A stretch of DNA of 64,000 nucleotides from Lathyrus oleraceus (lineage: Eukaryota > Streptophyta > Magnoliopsida > Fabales > Fabaceae). Shown piece after piece: positions 36,776-48,900 of this stretch. Numbering within the stretch: the stretch's first letter is position 1; every line of letters starts with the position of its first letter. The position numbers were made by a program, and so were the translations under genes. Location: assembly GCF_024323335.1 (NCBI RefSeq), contig NC_066584.1:424910319-424974318 (forward strand). Direction: 5' to 3'. The notes under the pieces are model-generated. The model was not told the origin of the DNA and did no database searches. It saw nothing but the letters and a program-made list of their open reading frames with translations.

Positions 36776-36791
36776 CCGTCGAGTACGACGA
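36776..36791 (+). other. AGTA-loop hairpin, element A 5' LTR
   Basis: CCGTCG pairs with CGACG(A) around AGTA; the outermost pair is mismatched. It precedes GGTGCTAATACC, the block conserved in all Ogre LTRs here. Confidence 0.72.
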
Positions 36792-36975
36792 ACGTGAGGG
36801 GGTGCTAATACCTTCTCCTTGCGTAACCGACTCCCGATCCTTGCAATCTCTGGTCGTAAGACCATTTCCTTTCCAGGTTTACTTCGAGCGTTTCCTTTCC
36901 CTCCTTTGGGATAAATAACGCACGGTGGAGGCTCTGTGTCTTTTCCCGCTGGTTGTTTTTCGCGTATGCGACAGC

Positions 36976-36993
36976 TGGCGACTCTGCTGGGGA
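36976..36993 (+). other. Primer binding site of element A, tRNA-Arg type
   Basis: TGGCGACTCTGCTGGGGA, two bases after the LTR. From memory of plant tRNA-Arg(ACG), the perfect complement would be TGGCGACTCCACTGGGGA, so 16 of 18 bases pair. Use of tRNA-Arg is known for Ogre. Confidence 0.82.
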
Positions 36994-38123
36994 CTAAAAG
37001 AAGTTGACCTCTTGCTGGTCCATCTTCCCTAAGCGAGTCAATCCTAGCGCTATTTAGGATAGTTGTGGTTGCTTTTACTGTTTTATTTACTGCATTTGTG
37101 ATTATTATGCTGTAATTGTATATACTTGCATATATGTTTGCATGCATCATATTATCATTGTGCTGGCTGTGTATCTGTTTCTCTGTGGGGTGGGAATCAC
37201 AAGAGGTAAAATGACCAATACCCAGGCTATGAGTGAACTTTAGGACACCTAGGAATAGAGTGATTCATGGGAAGCGGGTGGTATGGCGCCACTTAGCGGA
37301 ACATGATATCACGAGCAGTTCAGATTCTGATGGGGTATTATCGTTGCATACACCTGGTGTGCATATGATGATATTCTTGAAAGGGTCGTTTATCCTGCAT
37401 TTCTCTTGACCTTACCCTGGCCTAGATGACACCCGTGAGTGGGGTGGGATTGAATCATTTACAAGTACCGATGGTGACTAGGGTTCAGATGGACTTATGG
37501 ATTTATTTCTGAGACGCCGAAGTTCTGTCTGTGGTACTTATCAACGGGTTCCGTTTATTTCGGATCCCCGGGTTGGATTTGAGGACTGGTGTTCAGAGGA
37601 TCCTGTTGTCGTCCATTCAGTGGATCTCCTGTGATGATGGTGATATATCCTCTGTTCCGTTTATTTCAGAACCTCATGAGTTGGATTTATGGTGACTTGG
37701 GCCCTCAGATGACTATGACCAGTTCAGAGACTTGATGGATCTTCAGATGACTTGGAGGATGCACAGTGACTTGCATTCATGCATCTGCATCATTCCCATT
37801 TTGCATTCATCTGCATATAACCCGTGTCTATCCATGTGGGGAGTATATCATTGATTGAGATTCTGGTTGAGAGACATCCTGATGTCCGAATGTTATTGTC
37901 AAATTATTATCTGTCTCGATGAAGCCAGAATCAAAGGACAAAATCTTCCTCATATGGATAGACATGGCACTCATGTGTGAGTCATATTAACCTGTTTTCT
38001 GTTTTGTAGGTGTCAGTATCTAACCTGTTTGGTTGATAGAAGAATCATTGCTCCCGCACACCGGATCTTCCTCCGCACATAGCTCGTTCGCTCAGATATC
38101 CTACCAGACGCAACAAATCCAAG
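36994..38123 (+). other. Leader of element A, ORF1 missing
   Basis: 1.13 kb without a convincing ORF. Element B has the long ORF1 in this position, so ORF1 has been lost here. Confidence 0.65.
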
Positions 38124-39365
38124 TTGATGGATCCACCCAACGCCGACATTCTCGAATTGAAAGAGATGATGAGGGAGTTGTTCAATGTCGTGCAAGGGCT
38201 CGCCGTGGGGCAGAAAGCAATTGCTGAGAGGTTGGAGAGGATTGAAAAATGGCTGATAACGGAGAAAATACAGGGAAATGCTCCGTCGTCTGGAGTAAAG
38301 AAGCTCTCTGGCAAGGGTCAGCACCAGAAGGAGGTTGAATCAAGGGGTGTGCATACCAGAAAGGAACATGGTAGAGATCATTACCACCCGTATGTTGCTA
38401 CAGTGACTACTCATGTTGGTAATCAATCTGTCCAACAGCAACAACAGCCACCTCAACAGAGAGCACAGAAAGCTGGGTGCCAGGTGAAAAGAGGGATGAC
38501 GGATTGTCAGTTTGATAGGCCACCCGTGACTTATACCGTTTTGTTTAGAAGGTTGAAGGATATTGGGTTAGTTCAGCCGAGGATATTGGTTCCTGTAGGA
38601 CTAAATCGGAGGCCTGCGAATTACGACGAGAACGCCAGGTGCGAGTTCCATTCTGGGGCACCCGGACATCATGTTGACGGTTGTAGAGATTTTAAGCATG
38701 CCGTCCAAGATTTGGTGGATTCTAAAGCCATCAATTTTGCACCGACACCGAATGTTGATGCTAACCCCGTGCCAATGCATGGTCCTATGGGGGTGAACGT
38801 GATGTCAAAGGACAAGAGAAAAATGGAGGAGACGAATGTAGATCAGATAAGAACTCCAATGTCTGAGGTCTAGAGACATCTGATGAAGAGTGGGGTTTTC
38901 CCTGGTTGTGATAATTGTTGTGCGGCTGTCGTTACGGATGGGTGTGCAATGATGAGGGAAATGATTCAAAGAATGCTGGAGGTGGAGATGGACGGTGAAA
39001 TATGTGAAGCACCGAGTCAGGCAGTTGAAACTGTCAAGGTGGAGAATGCCACTGTTGCTAAAAAAGAAGATAAAAAGCCGTCCATTTCTTCTTACAAACA
39101 GGCCATGGAAGTGGTGAAGAGCGGAGAAGCCCAGGGCTGGGGAAGAATGGTAGACATTGCGGTGAAAGCAGATAGGTTCGGGGTTGGTTATCAAGAAGGC
39201 CAAGACTCGTCTGAGCAAAACAGAGGACGTCGTCAACCGTTCACGTTCACCAGTACTGGAATGCTGGATCCAGATCACGCTTGTACGAAGGGTGAAAAGA
39301 TTGACAGTGACTGCGCGCTCGAAGCATGGATAAAATCGTGCGTACCAGAGAACTGGAAGGCCTAA
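38124..39365 (+). pseudogene. Element A gag remnant without capsid core or protease
   Basis: The start MMDPPNADILELKEMMREL and a coiled coil match Ogre gag N-termini. The frame then passes straight into a Gln-rich stretch and the conserved C-terminal block with CEFHSGAPGHHVDGC (the CX2HX5HX4C motif), so the capsid core seen in element B is absent. After a TAG near 38871 a second open part (38883-39365) jumps to the post-protease block (WGRMVDIAVKADRFGVGYQ). No DTG/DSG protease motif is present. Confidence 0.82.
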
Positions 39366-39394
39366 AAGATCATCACTGTCACTCTGCGTGCAGA

Positions 39395-39664
39395 GTAATA
39401 TTTCTGTTTTTCAATTCTGTCTGCATGAAAGCCATACGTTTTGCCCGAAACATATTGGTCCATTGTAAGGGGCACCTCATGTGTTTCATTTTGCAACATT
39501 TTGCATCATTAATAAATGGACGTTTCTGTATAAAAAGAAGTGTTCCCTGTTTTTCATTTATTTTTACAGTTTAAAAATAATAAAAAATGGCAATGTTTAT
39601 TTTCATTTTTCCTTCCTTTTGATTGGCTTCGTTTCGACTTTTGTATTCTCCGGATCTTATTGAT
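39395..39664 (+). other. Probable remnant of the Ogre intron in element A
   Basis: AT-rich, non-coding, in the same place as the element B intron, starting with a GTAATATT donor at 39395. I could not identify a good acceptor next to the resumed pol frame, so the 3' boundary is uncertain. Confidence 0.45.
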
Positions 39665-41892
39665 AACGATTCTGTTACACCCTGTATGACTTCGACAATC
39701 CAATCTACCATGCCGAAGAAGAAGGTGAGGAAGATTGTGAACTGCCGAAGGAATTAACCAGATTGTTGAAACAAGAGGAGAAGGTGATTCAACCGCACGA
39801 GGAGCGGGTTGAAGTCGTTAATCCAGGCACCGAGGAGGTCAGAAAGGAAGTGAGAGTTGGGGGCCGCTTTGGAGGCAACGGTCAAGAGCAGAATGGTAGC
39901 ACTGTCGAAAGAGTCTGTTGATATCTTCGCCTGGTCGTATCAAGATATGCCAGGGTTGGATACCAATAGCGTTGTGCACAAGCTATCATTGAGAGAAGAC
40001 TGTCCTCAAGTGAAGCAGAAGCCAGTGCCGAAAAAAGATGAGAAGGTGAGAATGTGTGTGGACTACCGAGATTTGAACAGAGCTAGCCGAAAGATGATTT
40101 CCCATTACCTCACATCGATGTGTGGGTAGATAATACGGCTCAGTTCTCGGTGTTTTCCTTCATGGATGGCTTTGCTGGCTATAATCAAATTGAAATGTCG
40201 CCAGATGATATGGAGAAAACAACGTTCATCACACCGTGGGGCACTTTTTTCTATGAAGGGGTGCCATTCGGTCTCAAGAATGCCGGTGCCATGTATCAAA
40301 GAGCCATGGTGACTTTGTTTCATGATATGATTCATCGTGGAATCGAATGCTATGTTGATGACATGATAGCAAAGTCCCAAACAGGAGAGGGGCATCCAGT
40401 AGACCGGGGCAAGTTGTTCGACCGGTTGAGACAGTTCAAACTGAGGTTGAATCCGAATAAGTGCACTTTTGGAGTGCGGTTCGGTAAGTTGTTGGGGTTT
40501 ATTGTGAGCGTAAAAAGGGGAATCGAGGTTGATCCTGCTAAAAAAAAAGAAAAAAAAAGAAAAAAAAAAGAAAAAAAGAAAGAAAAAAGTAATACAAGAA
40601 GTGCCTGAACCGAGAACAGAAAAGGAGGTTCGTGGTTTCTTAGGTAGATTGAACTGTATTTCACGGTTCACATCTCATCTAACAGCCACGTGTGAACCCA
40701 TATTCAAATTGTTGAAAAAACATCAAACGGTCAGGCGGAATAATGATTGCCAAGCGGCATTTGAAAAGATAAGAGAATATTCGCAGGAGCCTCCGATTCT
40801 GATGCCTCCTTGTGGAGGGACGACCGTTAATTCCATAATTGACAGGCCTCGAGGGATCTATGGGGTGCGTACTGGGGCAGCATGATGAGTCTGGTCAAAA
40901 AGAGCATGCAATTTACCTTAGCAAAAAGTTTACCGACTATGAAACAATATATTCACTGCTCGAGAAAACTTGTTGTACTTTGGCATAGGCTGCTCGCCGA
41001 CTGAGACAAAATATGCTGGTTCATGCCACTTTGTGGATTTCCAAGAGGGATCTGATCGAGTATATATTTGAGAAGCCAGCATTGACCGGACGGGTTGCGA
41101 GAGGGTAAATGACTTTGATTGAATATGATATTCAGTATACCTCTCAAAAAGCAATAAGGGGGAGTGTATTGTCTGATTACCTCGCCCAGCAGCCCATTGA
41201 TGATTATCAACCGATGAAGTTTGAGTTCCCTGATGAGGACATCATGGTTCTCAAATCGAAAGATTGTGAGGAACCGATCCCGGAGGAGGGGCCTGACCCT
41301 GAATCCGAACGGATTCTGATGTTTGACGGAGTTGATGCTGTTTTGGTTATGTCGAAGGGATCCCACGTTCTTTTGTTACCCGGCTGAAATTTGAATGCAC
41401 CAACAGTGTGGCTGAACACGAAGCTAGTATCCTGGGTATTGGACCTCAGCGCGTACGTCTACTGGGGCAAAGCCTTTCTCGCTGTGTATGGGACGGAGGT
41501 CGTGCTACCAGTTGAGGTCCAGATTCCTTCATTGAGAGTCCTGATGGACGTGAAATTAAAAGAGGCTGAATGGATAAGGACTCGGTAAGAAGAGTTGAGC
41601 CTAATTGTGTGTAAAAGAGGCTGGCAGCCGTTATCAGGGGCGTTTGTGCCTAGCAAATGAAGTGAGCTTTAACCGAAAGGTGCGACCTCGTGTGTATCAT
41701 GTGGGAGACGTGGTGTTGAAAGGGATCCTTCCTCCTCAAAACGATCGTAGGGGCAAATGGACACCCAACTATGAACGCCCATTCGTGGTCAAGAAGGTTT
41801 TCTCTGGCGAAGCCTCGTTGTTAACGGTCACGGATGGTGAGAATTCTCCATCCCCTGTGAATGCGGACGCAGTTAAGAAATACTTCGTATAA
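39665..41892 (+). pseudogene. Element A pol remnant: RT/RNase H with integrase core deleted
   Basis: RT is recognised by VRMCVDYRDLNRAS (about 40050), DNTAQFSVFSFMDGFAGYNQ (40120), PFGLKNAG and an intact YVDD (about 40355). A purine-only insertion (40540-40588) splits the RT/RNase H linker. RNase H-like sequence follows to about 41100, then the start of the second RNase H (about 41380-41440). The frame then jumps to the integrase C-terminus (VYGTEVVLPVEVQIPSLRVL; GKWTPNYERPFVV; stop at 41892), so the HHCC finger and DDE core are missing. Frameshifts near 40110 and 40860 and several stops are also present. Confidence 0.85.
40540..40588 (+). repeat. A-rich microsatellite inside RT
   Basis: Forty-nine purines, runs of A broken by single G, inserted between the codons for GIEVDPAK and IQEVPEP. 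It encodes Lys/Glu and partly hides the break in ORF searches. Confidence 0.85.
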
Positions 41893-42959
41893 GAGACCCG
41901 CTGGAAGAAAAGAATAAAATAGTCCATGCCAAAAAGGGCATCCCGGCGAACCAAAAGAAAAAGAAAAAGGTTCGGGCAAAAATTAGGGATAAAAAGGAAA
42001 AGATTGTACACCCGGCAAGTCGAAAACCCCACAAGGGCGGCTTGGGAAAAAAAGGGTATCCCGGTGGACTGAAAACCCGAAAGGGAGGTCCAGCCAAAAG
42101 AGGGATTGAAACGAACAACTGCGTCCGGCATGATCGTTTGTACTTTGGTTAAGACACCTGGAGAATCCCCGACAGAGATCAGTCGAAAGCGTCTTGTTCA
42201 GAAGGCAGAAAGCGCGGAGAGTCTTGAGAACATATGGGGTGTAACCGAGTTGGAACTCGATGAGATCACGGGTTCACATTGCCATTAGGATAGATTTTTC
42301 CTTTTGTGCGCAATTACCTCTTTTCAGGGATTGCTTCCTGTTTTGCTCAGTCACGAGCCACCTTTTTTCAATCAATAAAATGCATATTCAGGCAAATAAT
42401 TTTGTTTTTGTTTTCATTACCGCTTTGATTGCAAAAACATCCGTTTATTTTGATAAAGAACCGTTGCATTTTGAGACATAGAGGTCCTTTCCGGTGCATG
42501 TTTACAAGATTGAAAACGTGAAATCTTATTCGGAAGGTTGAGTGACCTAGGTGTTGAAATCTTGGCACGCCTGGGGCACGCTTTTATCTAACGATCTCTT
42601 TTGCAGGTGTTGTTGGTTATTTTCACTCACTTGCAGGTAGTGATGTGAAGCGTTTTGACAAAAGATCCCCGTGGAGTCCAATCAGGGGCAAGGGATAGAA
42701 GAACGGTGAAAAGACGGCGAAAGAATGGCGACGATCCTAGAGGGTAATCAAGAAGACTCTTCAAAGTCTGAGGATTAAAGAGTTGGCCCGGATCTGAGGA
42801 GATCGTTTGTCTCGAAGCAGAGAAAAGCCGAGAATACAAGATGATGAATCAGAAGAGACCAGATGAGTCTGGGAGCTCTCAAAAGTGGAAAGTTGACACT
42901 GTGGTTGGATGGTGAATGCCAGTGTTCGACGAGTTGACGGACGTCCCGTGTCAAATAGG

Positions 42960-44300
42960 TCGTATCTCCCCATCGGGTTCGAGTCGTTATCTCCCCAGCA
43001 GATTTGAGATCGGTGTTTACTCGGCAGCCAAGCTTGAAATTGGTTATATCCCCCAGCAGGGTGGAGTTTGGTACCTCTCCAGTGGGTTCGAGGTCGTTAT
43101 CTCCCCAGCAAGTCTGAGGACTGTTAGTTCCCCAACGAGCCGGGAGGTTGCTATGTCCCCAACGGAGGTGTCTGTGGGTAGTTTGTTCCTCAGCAGCCAG
43201 GTCTGAAGTGTTGTGACCCCCAGCAGGATTGAGTTTGCAGTTCCCGCAGCCAGGCTTGGAGTTCGCTGCAATCCCCAGCAGGGTTGAGAATGTTATTCCC
43301 CCCAGAGAGTCTGAAGGGTGCCATTTCCCCAGCAGGGTTGAGAATGTGATCCCCAATAGGGTTGAGAATGTAATCCCCAACGAGCCTGAAGGTTGCTATT
43401 TCCCCAGCGGAGGTGTCTGTGGGTGGTTTGTTCCTCAGCAGCCAGGTCTGGATTTTGTTGTAATCCCCAACAGGGTTGTGACTGTTACTCCCCAGCGAGC
43501 CTGAGGGTTGCTATTTCCCCAGTGGAGGTGTCTGTGGGTGGTTTGTTCCCCAGCAGGGTTTAGACTGTAATCCCCAGCAGGGTTGAGAGTGTTTTCCCCA
43601 GTCAAGTCTGGAGGTTGTTGTATCCCCATCGGAGGTGGGTGTTGGTTGTTTTCCCCGGCGAAGTCCCCAAGCGGATCGAGTTCGGTGAAGGTCATCTCCA
43701 GGAAGGATTACCCTGTCCCCAGCAGCGGCGTTATTCCCCAGCAGGGTGGAGATGGGAGTGACATTGAGTTCCTCAGCAGAATTCCTCAAGCTCCCCAATA
43801 GAGTCCCCGAAGGGGGATGTGTTTTATGCATTCATCATTTAGATAAGCATAGCATATTGCATCATTAATTGCGTAGCATTCCCATGGTTATGGAGCATTA
43901 CGCTGAAGAAAAAAAACTCATGCATCAGCATTGCAAGCATAAACTAGCCCTAAGCCGTAGTTACCATTCAAGAAGTTGAGCTGGTTGGTGAAAATGTTGC
44001 TCTGAGGAGTTTAACATCGTGACGTTGGGTCATCTGGGTCGATTTCAGAATTGGTTTCCCCAGCGTGGTTGAGAGGTTGGTGTTTTCCCAACAAGTGACT
44101 CCCTAGTTGAGTGGGTTTCTCCGCCGTTCCGAGAATGACAGATCAGCAAGCATCCCCAGCAGTGCTACTCCCCACAGAGTTGGGAGATCGAATCAGGAAT
44201 TGTGTGCCCAGCAAGGTGATCATTTGCTTTCCCAGCAGAAGTTTTCCTCCCCTTGCATCTTGTAGATTGGATCATATCCCCAGCAGAGGCGGGTCATTTT
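42960..44300 (+). repeat. Degenerate CCCCAGCAG-rich array
   Basis: Irregular units of about 20-50 bp beginning TCCCCAGCAGGGTTGAG or similar; at least ten exact CCCCAGCAG. The complement of the primer site begins TCCCCAGCAG, so the array repeats the tRNA-like strand. One unit at 43518 reads CCCCAGTGGAG. Confidence 0.75.
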
Positions 44301-44512
44301 TCAACATCTGAATGGCACATTTGCAGCGGTTGCTCTTGACAGCATTCAAAATTGACAATCCCCAAAGAGGTTTATTTCCTCACCCGTTCGTGAAAGGAAA
44401 GCGTGACTCCCCAGTGTAGTCCCTGGCAAGTGTCTGCCTTGTTTGACATAGGTAGATGTCATCCTTACGATACCAGTAGGTGTCGTGTTGATCCCCGTGT
44501 GGGTCCTTTCTT

Positions 44513-45140
44513 TTGGTGTCAGTAGACACCATCTTTCGATGTCCGTAGCATCGAGTCTCTTCCCATTCGTCCATTGACGTCTGGTCGTGGGTTCTCTTCC
44601 CATTCGTCCGTTGACGTCTGGTCGTGGTTTCTCTTCCCATTCGTCCGTTGACGTCTGGTCGTTATTTTTTGGTGTCGGTAAACATCATCTTTCGATGTCG
44701 GTAAACGTCGAGTTCTTTCCCAGTCATCGGTAAATGTCTGGTCGTTTTTTTTGGTGTCGGTAAACATCATCTTTCGATGTCGGTAAACATCGAGTCCTTC
44801 CCAGTCATCGGTAAATGTTTGGTCGTTCTTTTTTGGTGTCGGTAAACATCATCTTTCGATGTCGGTAAACGTTGAGTTCATCCCAGTCATCGGTAATTGT
44901 CTGGTCTTTCTTTTTTGGTGTTGGTAAACATCATCTTTCGATGTCGGTAAACGTCGAGTTCATCCCAGTCATCGGTAAATGTCTGGTCGTCCTTTTTTGG
45001 TGTCGGTAAACGTCGAGTCTTTCCCAGTCATCGGTAAATGTCTGGTCTTGTTTCACTTTCGAACATCATCTTTCGATGTCGATAAACGTCGAGTTTCTTC
45101 CCAGTTATCGGTAAATGTCTGGTCATGTATCCTTCCTTGA
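44513..45140 (+). repeat. 82-bp tandem array
   Basis: CATCATCTTTCGATG starts at 44683, 44765, 44847 and 44929, exactly 82 bp apart; flanking copies are degenerate or shortened. Each unit can form ACATC/GATGT around ATCTTTC and carries CATCGGTAAATG, which the 65-bp array shares. Confidence 0.87.
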
Positions 45141-45218
45141 TAAATATCAACTCCTCAGTAGAGTCGTTAGTAAACGTCTGGTCTGGTTCCAGTTGCAAAC
45201 GTCTTTTCCTCCCCAGTC

Positions 45219-45860
45219 AAAGCCGCCATCGGTAAATGGCCTCGCTTTCCTTGATATCAGTGTATATGAAGTCGACTGTTCCACCAGCCGCCATCGGTAA
45301 ATGGCCTCGCTTTCCTTGATATCAGTGTATATCAAGTCGACTGTTCCACCAGCCGCCATCGGTAAATGGCCCCGCTTTCCTTGGTATCAGTGTATATCAA
45401 GTCGACTGTTTTCAAGCCGCCATCGGTAAATGGCCTCGCTTTCCTTGATATCAGTGTATATCAAGTCGATTGTTCCACTAGCCGCCATCGGTAAATGGCC
45501 CCGCTTTCCTTGGTATCAGTGTATATCAAGTCGACTATTTTCAAGTCGCCATCCGTAACCGTTTTCCTTGATATCTGTGTATATCAAGTCGACTGTTTTG
45601 AAGCCGCCATCGGTAAATGGCCTCGCTTTCCTTGATATCAGTGTATATCAAGTCGACTGTTTTGAAGCTGCCATCGGTAAATGGCCCCGCTTTCCTTGAT
45701 ATCAGTGTATATCAAGTCGACTGTTTTCAAGCCACCATCGGTAAATGGCCCCGCTTTCCTTGATATCAGTGTATATCAAGTCGACTGTTTTGAAGCCGCC
45801 ATCGGTAAATGACCTCGCTTTCCTTGATATCAGTGTATATCGAGTCGACTGTTTCTTTGA
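45219..45860 (+). repeat. 64-65 bp tandem hairpin array
   Basis: About ten units start GCCATCGGTAAATGG at 45225, 45290, 45355, 45419, 45484, 45548, 45607, 45670, 45734 and 45798. Nearly every unit has the arms CTTGATAT and ATATCAAG around CAGTGT, an 8-bp hairpin. Units with CTTGGTAT keep pairing through a G-U wobble in RNA. Confidence 0.9.
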
Positions 45861-45964
45861 TCATCCCCCGCAGAGTGCAAATTCTACGGTTCTTTGGTAT
45901 TCAATCCCTGTGTACCTTGAAGGTCTGACAGCCGTTGCTCTCATCCATCCAGGTTCCCAGTTGA

Positions 45965-45979
45965 TTGAATAGGGGCAGC
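45965..45979 (+). other. Polypurine tract of element A
   Basis: TGAATAGGGGCAGC directly before the 3' LTR. Element C has AATAGGGGCAGC at the same place. Confidence 0.85.
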
Positions 45980-48900
45980 TGTAGCACCTTAAATTTGCAC
46001 CCCCATTCATGCATTCATTTCATTTTTTTAAGTCATTAACATTACACATTGCATTGCATCATATCAACAAGAACTGGAATCAAGAGAGTTCATCTGTGCA
46101 AAGAGAGCAAGGTTTTTCCTTGAGATGAGGGTCACATGACTATTTTGAAGAGCTTACATGAGCCAAGGTTCATTTTGAAGCAACTTGATCAAGTGTTAGA
46201 GGCTCAAAGTCATCAGTGCATGTCCAGGTCATCTAGGGCCCATAACAGTCAACTGAAAGTCAACTGAGGGCTAGGAGGTGGAGAAATGGTTTGAGACACT
46301 TCATTCATGTCCAAAAGAGGCTTATTCATCATGTCAAACATCTACATTGAAGTTTTTGAAGCCAGATCAAAAGTTTCCAAAAATGAAAAGTGACCTATAA
46401 TTTCAAGTTTCCAAAAATGGCAAGTTTTTGGACCACATTCAACTTGACTTTCCAACATCAAAGAAGCTTCAAATGAAATTTAGGTCAACATGAAAGTTGA
46501 ATATCTTTCTCTCCCATTTCCAAAAAGTCCAAGATCATGAGCATCTGATGAATGGTTGAGAAGTTATGAGCAAATGATCATCAAGTGTGCATGAAACTTC
46601 AAAGTGCCATAACTTTTGATCCAAAGTAACAAATTGAGTCCCTCTTTTTGCATTATGCTCTTTATGACTCATATTTTCCAAATACATCGTTGCATTGCAT
46701 GAAATTATCTCATATAATCATTTGTTCATGCATGTCCATTTTGGAGGAAAATACCAAATTCAAATTTGGTGCATCATATGAACAAAATTCCAATTCCAAC
46801 ATGTGCATGAGATGATTTTAAGTGATTTTGGGCATACACATGGTACTGTTCACGTTCATTCACCATGCATAGGGTGCATTTTACCATTTGTGCACTACAC
46901 CTTATATCTTGCTAATTTCCATTAACCTTGGCCTAATTACAATTTCAGAGTGATTAAGAGGTGGTATATAATGTTAATCATAACAGAATTGTTCATTCGA
47001 ACACATTCTAGATCTAGATCACATTTTCCCTCCAATTTTTCTCTCAATCCAAATTCAAAAATTCTTCATATAACACATGATTTTTATTGCATAATCTTGT
47101 TCCTGGATCATCATATAGTAGGAATTGAGTGCTGGATTGAAGAATTTCATCAAGAATCAAGCAAGTTGAACTCATGAAGATGAACATGGAACTTGAAGAT
47201 TAAGCAAGATCCAAGCCAATTCAGGAGCCAATTCGTGTGTAAAGCTTCATATCAAGGTTGGAGGAGAAGATTTGGAGCTGGAGAAGCCTTGAATCCACAG
47301 AATCAACTCACTGTTCTTCTAGAGGTTGGAAATTCGATCATCTTAATTCTTGTTTTTATTACCATAATTGTGTAGATCTTGGAACACTGATCATTCTGAT
47401 ATAAAATTCATTGAAAATGGTGGAATATTGAGTGAGATATGAATGTTTAAAGTTTGATGCATGATAATGTTTTCATTCGATTCTCTCTATCCATGGACTT
47501 TTAGCTGAAAATAATCGTTGATCTGTGTTGTGCGTGATGAGACGGTTCTAATGATGTATCGTATGTGCATTTCTGGAAAAAATTTGAAGAACATTACTGT
47601 AGCGCCACCGTCTCCATGAAGAAGACGGTGGAAACCACCGCTCCTCCACCGTGGCTAGGGTTTCTGGTTCACGCCTTGGATTTTCATTGTAGAAGCGCCC
47701 ATAGCTTTGGCCTCACCTGTTCGATTCCCCGCGAGCGCACTTGTATTTTCACATTAATCCATCCACTTAACCAAACGACTGTGTTTCATCTCCAAACGCG
47801 CTCCTCGGTTCGATCCCGTGCGTGAGTGTTTGTGAAATCCATTTAATTGCCATAGCCAAACGACTGCGTTTTGATGACTAAACGCGCTTGCAACCTTGTA
47901 CCTCCCTTCGATTCCCACTTCCAGCGTTTCTGAATCTTATTTTTCCCAGCGCCACTATTTTAATATGAACATGGTTCGATCCTGGCTGGTGTCATTTTGA
48001 GAGGAATGCTGATTTTTCTCCAAATTCCATTTCCAACATTTTTTTCATGTTTATTTCAAATATTTCATGCAACTTCTAAAAATCATAACAATTAGAAAAT
48101 TAATCCAAATCACTTCCAATTTTTTGCTACATGTTCATTTGGATGTCTTTTATTTTTTGATGTGATTTTTCTGAATTTTGAATTTCTGGATTTTTGGTTG
48201 TGACTGATTATTTGAACATGTATGCAAATATGACATGTTGGATTCAAATTGATGTGAAATGGTCATACATTGTCCAATTGATTCGAAATTTGGTATGCTG
48301 ATTCCCAACATGTTGCTTGATTTGTGAAGCTTGGTTGTGCATTTTTAGCATTTTTCATCTCTGTTTGGGACACATGAATGTATGGTGTGACAATGTGTGT
48401 CACACATTTTGGTGTTGATCTTGTTCATTTTCATTTCTATGCCATTTGACATTTTCTGATTCCAACTTTTTGCATGATGATTGTGTTTAACATGTTGTGT
48501 GCACATAAATATTTCCATGGTTATTTGATTCATTTTTGTTTTAATATGGAATTTCTACTCTTGATGTCCAATTGTGTGCTTTGTGATTGCCTTTGCCTTA
48601 ACATGATCATTAGATGGATTTGCCTTAGGATTTGAGTTTGATCCTTTTTAGGATATGTTCTTACTTGAATAAATGTGCTTCATGTTGAATATTGGCTGCT
48701 GTTTTGACTTTTTGCTTTGTCTTTGACCCTAGTCTTTGTACTAGTGGTTTGTACTCATCTTTTGAGCTTTGTATTTCAGGTTCAAGCTATTAGCTCTAGT
48801 GGTTGATGCAATCTTATGACTTGAGATGCAAATTTGCTTTGTCCACTAACCTTTGTTATGTTGTAGGTCCCTTGGTGATGAACTCACTTGAGTTGTTGAC

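Larger units (their letters stand above)
32214..36973 (+). repeat. 5' LTR of element A
   Basis: From TGTAGCACCTCAAATTTGC to GCGTATGCGACA. Candidate TATA at 35512, three 51-58 bp repeats at 36310-36470, three twin-hairpin modules at 36096-36668, and an AGTA-loop hairpin at 36776. Small ORFs such as 33790-34050 are shared with the 3' LTR but have no known domain. Confidence 0.92.
41893..45979 (+). other. 3' UTR of element A, 4.1 kb, dominated by tandem arrays
   Basis: Starts with AAAGGG...ATCCCGGTGGACTGAAAACC-like units (41920-42090) shared with element C. Then 0.8 kb without clear features, then three arrays (42960-44300, 44513-45140, 45219-45860). Hypervariable 3' UTR arrays that seed satellites such as PisTR-A are established for Ogre in pea; these arrays fit that model. 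Confidence 0.75.

Noticed and set aside
42775..43380. 201-codon minus-strand ORF with repeats
   Set aside because: Translation of the CCCCAGCAG array on the wrong strand; open only because the unit lacks stops.
43500..43540. Possible tRNA-Arg gene fragment
   Set aside because: Only an 11-base match to the tRNA 3' arm; no cloverleaf or promoter boxes.
44513..45860. CRISPR-like appearance of the arrays
   Set aside because: Units are direct tandem repeats without unique spacers, inside a plant retrotransposon 3' UTR.
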